Source: Candidatus Elarobacter sp. (GTDB lineage Bacteria > Vulcanimicrobiota > Vulcanimicrobiia > Vulcanimicrobiales > Vulcanimicrobiaceae). Taken from it: a DNA stretch of 5,597 nucleotides. The notes beneath the pieces are model-generated. The model was not told the DNA's origin, did not search any database, and saw nothing but the letters and a program-made list of their open reading frames with translations. The stretch is taken from contig JASLGJ010000166.1 in assembly GCA_030150085.1 (NCBI GenBank), positions 1 through 5,597 on the forward strand, read 5' to 3'. Positions 1 to 4,378 of this stretch are shown piece after piece; the first letter of the stretch is position 1; each line of letters opens with the position of its first letter. The translations under genes were made by a program, and so were the position numbers.

Positions 1-1061
1 GCCGCGGCGGCGGCTTTGCGGGCCGGCTTCTCGGCCTTGGCGGGCTCGGGCGGCGGAGCGGGGGCGGGCGGGGGCTCGGGCTCGGCCTTGCGCTCGACCC
101 GCAGCGCGACGCGCGCCAGCCGGCCGGCGATGGGGAAGGCCAGCTCGTTGATCTCGAGCTCGTCGAGCAGCGCCAGCGCGGTCGCGAACGCGCCGCCCTG
201 GTCCTTGGGCGAGTGGGCGTCGGAGCCGACCGCGATCCACACCCCGCGCTGCTGGGCCTTGCGCAGGAGGCGCTTGTTGGCGGCCAGGTATCGTTGCTTC
301 TCTTCCTCGGTGTGATCGCGGTAGAGGAAGCGGGTGTTGAACTCGATCGCCATCCCGCGCGCGCCGAGCGCCTCGAGCACGCGGTCCTCGTAGCCTTCCA
401 GCACGTCGTCGGCGGGCCACTGGCCGAACAGCGCGGGGGCGAAGAAGTGGCCCAGGATGTGGCCCGGCAGGCGTTCGACCGCGTCGAGCACCGCCGCCAC
501 GTAGAGCTCCCAGAGCTGCTCGCCGCCGACGAACTCGGCGACGTCCTTGAACTCGGGATTGTCGAACGGCCACAGCCAGCCTTCGCCGTGGACGGGATGG
601 GTGACGGGCACGAAGTGGATCGAGCGGATCAGCGCGTCGGGCCGCATGGCGTCGACGATGTTCTGCGCGTCGGGCCGCGAGCGCGGGTCGTTGTCGACCT
701 CGGCCCCGATCGAGAAGCGCATGCCGCGCCGCAGCCCCTCGCCCACCACCGCGGCGTGCGCGACGTCGACGCTGGCCGTCTCGGCCGCGCCGTAGAGGTC
801 GCCGGCCTGGGCCAGCTTGAGCGCGCGCCGGACGAGGTTCACCGCCGCGGGGTCTTCGAAGGTCAGGTAGTTCATGTGGTCGGCGACCATCATGAAGCGC
901 GGGTACCCGCGTCGGCAGGCGTGGTAGAACCACAGGAACAGCATCCGCGCCGTGAGCGGCAGCGGCCGCTCCTCGGCGTAGGGCTTGTGCTCGCCCTTGC
1001 AGTGGCCGTGGGTGTCGGGGATCGCGTAGAGGCGCGGGTCGCGCTGGATCTTGTCGTTCAA
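1..1061 (-). CDS. PHP-domain metal-dependent phosphoesterase, 3' end cut by window edge
   Basis: Translating the minus strand from a TTG at 1061 gives 353 residues that run off the left edge without a stop. The metal-binding motifs of the PHP (polymerase and histidinol phosphatase) fold appear in order: H18-G-H20, D61-H62, E121, H149, H205 and D281-A-H283. The protein is therefore probably an active di- or trinuclear metal hydrolase acting on a phosphate ester in the cytoplasm. The substrate cannot be told; histidinol phosphate is only one option. From about residue 323 the fold gives way to a Pro/Ala/Glu/Lys tail, likely disordered. The start is uncertain. No ATG lies in frame before the first HxH motif, and the TTG has only a weak ribosome site. 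The gene begins seven bases after the pyroglutamyl-peptidase stop, so the two are probably cotranscribed and perhaps translationally coupled. Family call is firm, function is not. Confidence 0.85.
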   Translation of the reverse strand, partial: MNDKIQRDPRLYAIPDTHGHCKGEHKPYAEERPLPLTARMLFLWFYHACRRGYPRFMMVADHMNYLTFEDPAAVNLVRRALKLAQAGDLYGAAETASVDVAHAAVVGEGLRRGMRFSIGAEVDNDPRSRPDAQNIVDAMRPDALIRSIHFVPVTHPVHGEGWLWPFDNPEFKDVAEFVGGEQLWELYVAAVLDAVERLPGHILGHFFAPALFGQWPADDVLEGYEDRVLEALGARGMAIEFNTRFLYRDHTEEEKQRYLAANKRLLRKAQQRGVWIAVGSDAHSPKDQGGAFATALALLDELEINELAFPIAGRLARVALRVERKAEPEPPPAPAPPPEPAKAEKPARKAAAA

Positions 1062-1068
1062 CTTCTCG

Positions 1069-1758
1069 TCATCCGCGGGGAATCCACATCGCTTCGGCGG
1101 GCCGGGCCGGGGCCGCGGCGGGAACCGGCAGGCTCTCGCGCCAGGAGCCGATCGTCTCGAGCGCCGACTCCAAGCCGCGCCGCATCAGGTCGAGCGTCAT
1201 CGAGGGTGTGCGCTCGGGGCCCATCTCGTTGGCCTGCGCCGGCAGCGCGGGGACGTGCACGAAGCCGGTCGGCACGGGTTGCGCCGCGCCCGCGGTCAGC
1301 GCCAGCGCCTCGTAGAGCCACTGGTTGCAGAGGTACGTCCCGGCGCTGTTCGAGACGTATCCGGCGACGCCCAGCGCGATCCAGGCCGCGACGATCTCGT
1401 TCAGCGGCAGGGTCGCGAAGCGCGCGTCCGGGCCGTCCGCCGCGATCGGCTCGCCCTTGGGCATCGTCCCCACCGCGTCGGGGATCGGAAAGTCGAGCAC
1501 GTTGAGCGCGACCCGCTCGAGCGCGAGCGCGGCCCGGCCCGGCGCGAAACCGACGCCCAGCACGACGCCCGGCCGCTCTTCGCGCAGCAGCCCTTCCAGC
1601 CGCGCGCGCAACGGGCGCGTCTCGACCGGGAAGACGCGCACCCCGATCGCCTGCCCGCCGATGGTTCGGCCCTCGAAACTGCGGACCAGCAGTTCGCTGG
1701 GGTTGACGCGATGAGGTCCGAACGGCTCGAAACCGATCAGGAGGACGTGCCGAGACAC
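1069..1758 (-). CDS. pcp: Pyroglutamyl-peptidase I (family C15 cysteine peptidase)
   Basis: The product is a 229-residue cytoplasmic peptidase that removes N-terminal pyroglutamate from peptides. The N-terminal LLIGFEPFG block (residues 6-14) and NP at 19-20 match the family substrate-pocket region. The catalytic triad is intact: E81 in LERVALNV, C144 in SNSAGTYLCN and H168 in GFVHVP. With the GTG at 1758 as start, these numbers equal, as I recall them, the Glu81/Cys144/His168 reported for the Bacillus amyloliquefaciens enzyme, which supports this start. A longer frame back to a TTG at 1854 would run through the upstream terminator and adds no family sequence. Family members are usually about 200-215 residues; the excess here is a Pro/Ala-rich C-terminal extension from about residue 205. 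The ribosome site is weak (GGCGG, or GGAGA further up). The gene is first in a unit with the downstream PHP gene. Confidence 0.93.
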   Translation of the reverse strand: MSRHVLLIGFEPFGPHRVNPSELLVRSFEGRTIGGQAIGVRVFPVETRPLRARLEGLLREERPGVVLGVGFAPGRAALALERVALNVLDFPIPDAVGTMPKGEPIAADGPDARFATLPLNEIVAAWIALGVAGYVSNSAGTYLCNQWLYEALALTAGAAQPVPTGFVHVPALPAQANEMGPERTPSMTLDLMRRGLESALETIGSWRESLPVPAAAPARPAEAMWIPRG

Positions 1759-1792
1759 GAACCGCCGATTTTCTCCACCCGCACCGAGAGAC

Positions 1793-1822
1793 CTTTTACC
1801 GCTCGCTCGGTTCGGACGGCAA
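1793..1822 (-). promoter_or_regulatory. Putative housekeeping-type promoter for the pcp-PHP unit
   Basis: On the minus strand a -35-like TTGCCG (1822-1817) is followed after 18 bases by a -10-like TAAAAG (1798-1793), each about 4 of 6 matches to the sigma-70 consensus. It lies in the only gap between the preceding terminator and the GTG of pcp at 1758, which is where a promoter is needed. The -35 overlaps the last bases of the terminator T-tract. This is a visual call with modest matches. Confidence 0.4.
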
Positions 1823-1848
1823 AAAAAAGCCGCCCTCTGCAGGGCGGC
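1821..1848 (-). terminator. Intrinsic (Rho-independent) terminator of the sigma/fusion unit
   Basis: On the minus strand a perfect 8-bp stem (GCCGCCCT paired with AGGGCGGC, 1848-1841 with 1836-1829) closes a four-base loop (GCAG). It is followed directly by eight T residues (1828-1821). On the plus strand no T-run follows the stem, so it works only for minus-strand transcription. It ends the transcript arriving from the alkyltransferase fusion gene and separates that unit from pcp. Confidence 0.93.
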
Positions 1849-2005
1849 GGACAAGGTTCGCTGGTTTGTGGAGCTCGAGACTAGGTCTCGAGACCTCCGA
1901 TCATCGTTCCTCGTTGGTTGGGACTGTCACTAGTAACGATAACCACCTCCTCTTGTCCGCTCGTTAGCCTTCGCTGATCTATCGTCTGAAGGATCCGCGG
2001 ACGTG
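1849..2005 (-). other. Untranslated stretch between the fusion gene and its terminator, possible small ORF or small RNA
   Basis: These 157 bases follow the stop of the fusion gene and are visibly less G+C-rich than the genes around them. A perfect Shine-Dalgarno-like AGGAGG sits at 1951-1946 on the minus strand, but no ATG follows at normal spacing. A GTG overlapping it (1946) opens a 21-codon frame ending at TAG 1883-1881. Within that frame an ATG at 1904, preceded by GAGG at a four-base spacing, would give a 7-residue peptide. The stretch ends in two successive inverted repeats, the second being the terminator. It may be a plain 3' untranslated region, a short leader-type peptide, or a small RNA; no convincing internal promoter was seen. 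Confidence 0.35.
1874..1892. repeat. Perfect 8-bp inverted repeat upstream of the terminator
   Basis: CTCGAGAC (1874-1881) and GTCTCGAG (1885-1892) are perfect reverse complements separated by TAG. The right arm is also part of a 12-base palindrome, GGTCTCGAGACC (1884-1895), so two alternative foldings exist. It lies 25 bases before the terminator stem in the direction of transcription and contains the stop codon of the possible 21-codon frame. It could be an RNA hairpin or a protein site; function unknown. Confidence 0.6.
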
Positions 2006-2770
2006 TTATGAGCGGACTATTCGCGAACCGTTCCCGGTTTTTCCTGCCGCCTTGTAGCCTTCGAGCTCGAGGATGCGGGCTTTCATCTCGATCCCGTAGC
2101 CGTACTGGTGCAGCTGGCCGTTGGCGTCGACGACGCGGTGGCAGGGGTAGAGGAACGGCACCGGGTTGCGGGCCATGGCGCGCCCGACCGCGCGAGCCGC
2201 GCTCGGCTGGCCGATCGACTCGGCCACCCAGCCGTACGAGCGCACCTCGCCGGGCGGGATCCGGGCCGCGGCGCGCAGGGCCGACTGCTCGAAGGGCGAG
2301 AGGGCGCTGATGTCGACCCGCTCGAGGTCGGGCTTGTAGGTCCGAAAGAAGCTCTGGATCGTGTCGCTGACCCACTGCGGAGCCTGCGAGGGGATCAGGC
2401 CGCGGCCCAGGCGGCGCTGCAGCTTGGCGAAGATCGTCTCCTCGCCCTCGCCGCGGTCGAGCGCCACGGCGGTGATCCCGCTGTGGCGGAAGGCCACGTA
2501 GAGCGGTCCCAGCGGCGAGTCCAGCTTGGCGATCGAGTCCGGCACGGCGATCTTGACCGCCTGCTTGATGTGGTCGAGGATCTTGGGAACCAGGCTCTGG
2601 GGCGGGTCGACCGGCGGCAGGCAGGTCAGGCAGTACGCGATCCCGGCGTTCTCGCGGTAGACTTCCTGGCACTCCGGGCAGCCGCGCAGGTGGGCCAGCA
2701 CGTGCTCGCGCTGGGGCTCGACCCCCTCGCGCATCTCGTCCCACAATCGTTCGACGTCGCAGCAACGCAT
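2006..2770 (-). CDS. Fusion: zinc-binding anti-sigma (zf-HC2-like) domain + O6-alkylguanine-DNA alkyltransferase
   Basis: This 254-residue cytoplasmic protein has no membrane segment. Residues 1-50 resemble the zf-HC2/ZAS anti-sigma fold: C3/C4 followed by H27-x3-C31-x2-C34. An extra CxxC lies at C47/C50. Residues 51-80 are a linker. Residues 84-150 fit the N-terminal half of the alkyltransferase and 158-240 the catalytic half: Y179, arginine finger R193 in RAVG, active-site PCHRV with C210 and H211, and E237. The C210-E237 spacing of 27 equals human Cys145-Glu172. The repair domain should move an alkyl group from guanine O6 irreversibly to C210. The ATG follows the sigma stop by three bases, with GAGGA at 2782-2778 as ribosome site, so translation is probably coupled and the partner is probably that sigma factor. 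Alkyltransferases alone are about 160-210 residues. The domains are firm; the anti-sigma role is inferred. Confidence 0.9.
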   Translation of the reverse strand: MRCCDVERLWDEMREGVEPQREHVLAHLRGCPECQEVYRENAGIAYCLTCLPPVDPPQSLVPKILDHIKQAVKIAVPDSIAKLDSPLGPLYVAFRHSGITAVALDRGEGEETIFAKLQRRLGRGLIPSQAPQWVSDTIQSFFRTYKPDLERVDISALSPFEQSALRAAARIPPGEVRSYGWVAESIGQPSAARAVGRAMARNPVPFLYPCHRVVDANGQLHQYGYGIEMKARILELEGYKAAGKTGNGSRIVRS

Positions 2771-2773
2771 GGA

Positions 2774-3424
2774 CTAGTCCTCTTCCTCGCCGGCGGGGCG
2801 ATCTGGTGGAGCGATCCGCCCGACTTGGGGCCCGAGGATCCGACGGAGGATGCGCACGGCGCGGTGGACGTGCGATTTGACCGTACCGATCGGTTGGTTG
2901 AGGATCTCGGCGATCTCCGGGTGGCTGCGGCCCTCGATGAAGCGCAGGGTGGCGGCCGCGCGCAGGTGCATCGGCAGCTGGAGCAGCGCTTGCTCGACCA
3001 GCACCATGTCGGCGGCGCGGTCGACGATCTGCTCGGGCTGGTCGGGGCCTTCTTGGGTCTCGTTGAGGAGCGCGTCCGGATCGGCCAGCGAGTCGAGCGC
3101 GACGTTGGTCGGCCGCTTCGAGCGCAGGCGGTTCCGGGTGACGTTCAGGGTGATCGTGTAGAGCCAGGGCTGCAAGCGCAGCTCGGCCCGCTGCTGCGGG
3201 TCCATCTTGGCCAGGGCCCGGTAGGCCCGGACGAAGGCGTCCTGCACGATCTCCTCGGCGTCCTCGCGGTTGCCCGTCATGCGGAGCGCGAAGCCGTAGA
3301 GCCGACGCTGGTAGTCGTCGACGATCGTCTCGAACGTCTCGGGACCCGGAACGGGGCTGTTCACCGTTGCCGGTGCGGTCACGCGGTAGTGGTCTCCGAT
3401 GATCGGTGCTGCGAGCGCACTCAT
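2774..3424 (-). CDS. ECF-type RNA polymerase sigma factor
   Basis: This 216-residue sigma-70-family factor has only regions 2 and 4, as in ECF sigmas. Region 2 covers about residues 31-104, with the core-binding DAEEIVQDAFVRAYR at 55-69 and the PWLYTITLN stretch at 86-94. Region 4 covers about 143-197, with a -35-binding helix-turn-helix around HPEIAEILNQPIGTVKSHVH (168-187). A 30-residue N-terminal extension and an acidic EEED end flank these. The ATG at 3424 is chosen because GAGGA (3434-3430) stands five bases before it; a TTG at 3436 in the same frame has no such site. The next gene, three bases downstream, carries a zinc-type anti-sigma segment, the usual ECF arrangement. A secreted protein gene lies 93 bases upstream on the same strand. 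The class is certain; the regulon and exact ECF group are not. Confidence 0.95.
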   Translation of the reverse strand: MSALAAPIIGDHYRVTAPATVNSPVPGPETFETIVDDYQRRLYGFALRMTGNREDAEEIVQDAFVRAYRALAKMDPQQRAELRLQPWLYTITLNVTRNRLRSKRPTNVALDSLADPDALLNETQEGPDQPEQIVDRAADMVLVEQALLQLPMHLRAAATLRFIEGRSHPEIAEILNQPIGTVKSHVHRAVRILRRILGPQVGRIAPPDRPAGEEED

Positions 3425-3429
3425 CAGGG

Positions 3430-3460
3430 TCCTCAACCGGACCGGCGGGAGTGCCGGTTG
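3430..3460 (-). promoter_or_regulatory. Dyad in the sigma-gene leader abutting its ribosome binding site
   Basis: CAACCGG (3434-3440) and CCGGTTG (3454-3460) are perfect 7-bp inverted repeats with a 13-base spacer. An alternative inner stem, ACCGGC with GCCGGT (3441-3446, 3453-3458), is also possible. On the minus strand the downstream arm runs directly into the Shine-Dalgarno GAGGA (3434-3430) of the sigma gene, sharing one base. A folded leader could reduce ribosome access, or the dyad could be a protein site. Both readings are inference. Confidence 0.4.
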
Positions 3461-3491
3461 CGCGTTTTCCCGAAAGGTGACCGTTCGCCCT

Positions 3492-3511
3492 CGGCGGCCG
3501 GGCGGCCGCCG
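3492..3511. repeat. G+C-only hairpin between the secreted-protein gene and the sigma gene
   Basis: CGGCGGCC (3492-3499) and GGCCGCCG (3504-3511) form a perfect 8-bp stem with a four-base loop, seven bases after the stop of the upstream gene. No T-run follows on either strand, so it is not a standard intrinsic terminator. It could attenuate, stabilise the upstream message's 3' end, or simply reflect base composition. Confidence 0.45.
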
Positions 3512-3517
3512 GCGCCG

Positions 3518-4297
3518 CTAGGTGCGGCGGGGCGCCGGAACGGGGGTCAGGCGGGCGGTCTGGGCGCCGTCGGCGGAGCGGATCGAGCGCGCGTAGACGA
3601 TCGAGACGGGCGCTCGCCGGCTGGCCTCGTCGAGGTTGCCCTCGATGGCCAGGGTCGCGTCGAGCGCCAGCAGCAGGGCCGTGTCGTAGGCGTAGTAGGC
3701 CGTGCCCTTCATGGTGATCGAGCCGGCCAGCGACATGGTGGGCTGGTTGGGCGGCGCGCCGTGGAGCGGTCCCGCGGCCTCGAAGGCGATGCCCATCACG
3801 CGCTTGCTGCCCAGCAGCGCGTCGGGCAGGCGGCGCAGCGTGCCGTGCAGCGGCGCGCCGGTCATGGGCGAGGGGAAGTCGAAGGGGACGGTCCGCTTGA
3901 CGTGCGCGAGGTCGCGCATGGTCGGCGCGTCGAGCTGCACCGCGAACGGCTGGTTGAGGACGGTCAGGTAGTCGGGGTCGTGCGCCGGGCCGTCGCGCTG
4001 GTCGCCGGACGGCAGCAGGGTCGCGGCGAACGAGGCGTGCTCGTGCTGCTTGCCGCCGTCGCCCAGCTTGTCGTACTCGACCCGCGCCACGTAGTGGGTG
4101 CCGCGCCCGTCGCGGGCGATGCTGAGCTGCTGCGTGCCGCGGTAGACGGTGCGGCTCTGCACCTCCCCGCCGCCGATGCGGAACACGTCGTGCCCGTCCA
4201 CCGTGTAGGCCTGGTCCGCGCGGGCCGCCGAAACGGTCAGCGTGACGGCGGCGAGGAGCGCGATCGTGCCGGCGACCAGGGCGCGGCGGAAAGTCAT
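3518..4297 (-). CDS. Secreted or periplasmic protein of unknown function
   Basis: This 259-residue protein belongs to no family I recognise. The N-terminus is a clear Sec signal peptide: a positive MTFRR, a hydrophobic stretch at about 6-24, and a likely signal peptidase I site after A27 (ARA, then DQ). No cysteine occurs anywhere, so it is neither a lipoprotein nor disulfide-bonded. The mature part of about 232 residues has no further membrane segment and many short alternating hydrophobic stretches, which would suit a beta-rich fold. The ATG at 4297 is supported by GAGG six bases upstream. It is transcribed away from the mannosidase gene and toward the sigma gene, 93 bases ahead of it with a G+C hairpin between. 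It may share a transcript with the sigma pair or be one of its targets; neither is shown. Confidence 0.85.
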   Translation of the reverse strand: MTFRRALVAGTIALLAAVTLTVSAARADQAYTVDGHDVFRIGGGEVQSRTVYRGTQQLSIARDGRGTHYVARVEYDKLGDGGKQHEHASFAATLLPSGDQRDGPAHDPDYLTVLNQPFAVQLDAPTMRDLAHVKRTVPFDFPSPMTGAPLHGTLRRLPDALLGSKRVMGIAFEAAGPLHGAPPNQPTMSLAGSITMKGTAYYAYDTALLLALDATLAIEGNLDEASRRAPVSIVYARSIRSADGAQTARLTPVPAPRRT

Positions 4298-4378
4298 CGG
4301 AGGCCTCGGAGAAGCTGCTGGGGTGTTTTACGTTCCCGGATTATGGTACTACGGAAACGTGCCGATATCTAAAGTACG
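4298..4378. promoter_or_regulatory. Divergent intergenic region with an imperfect inverted repeat
   Basis: This gap must hold the starts of two divergent transcripts. ACGTTCCC (4330-4337) and GGAAACGT (4353-4360) are 8-base arms with one mismatch and a 15-base spacer. Read outward, the arms are GGGAAC on the minus strand and GGAAAC on the plus strand, both like the GGAAC -35 element of ECF promoters. A -10-like CATAAT (4345-4340, minus) lies between them without a good -35. No CGTC-type -10 sits at the right place for either direction. The repeat may be an operator or paired promoter elements. Confidence 0.35.

Noticed and set aside
213..1505. Plus-strand open frame of 430 codons
   Set aside because: It lies antisense to the PHP and pcp genes, both of which have intact catalytic motifs. 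Its product is Arg/Val/Gly-rich with no recognisable domain, typical of a G+C-rich shadow frame.
1759..1854. N-terminal extension of pyroglutamyl-peptidase to a TTG at 1854
   Set aside because: It would cross the intrinsic terminator and the putative promoter, and the added residues match nothing in the family. The GTG at 1758 places the catalytic residues at the expected numbers.
1881..2765. Minus-strand frame of 294 codons overlapping the fusion gene
   Set aside because: It is shifted one frame from the alkyltransferase fusion and is Arg/Pro/Ala-rich without motifs. Only its last 21 codons fall outside the real gene, and these are discussed as part of the untranslated stretch.
2006..2770. 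Reading the protein as a simple ogt/ada alkyltransferase
   Set aside because: The first 50 residues carry the H-x3-C-x2-C zinc motif and fit an anti-sigma segment rather than the Ada N-domain, and no AraC-type helix-turn-helix domain is present, so neither symbol describes it.
3464..3471. GGGAAAAC as an autoregulated ECF -35 for the sigma gene
   Set aside because: No CGTC-like -10 lies 15-18 bases downstream on the minus strand, so I do not list it as a promoter, although it resembles the arms at 4330-4360.
2108..4372. Plus-strand open frame of 754 codons, the longest in the window
   Set aside because: It spans antisense to three convincing minus-strand genes. Its composition (Arg/Gly/Val/His) is what the complement of G+C-rich coding sequence gives, and no domain is visible.
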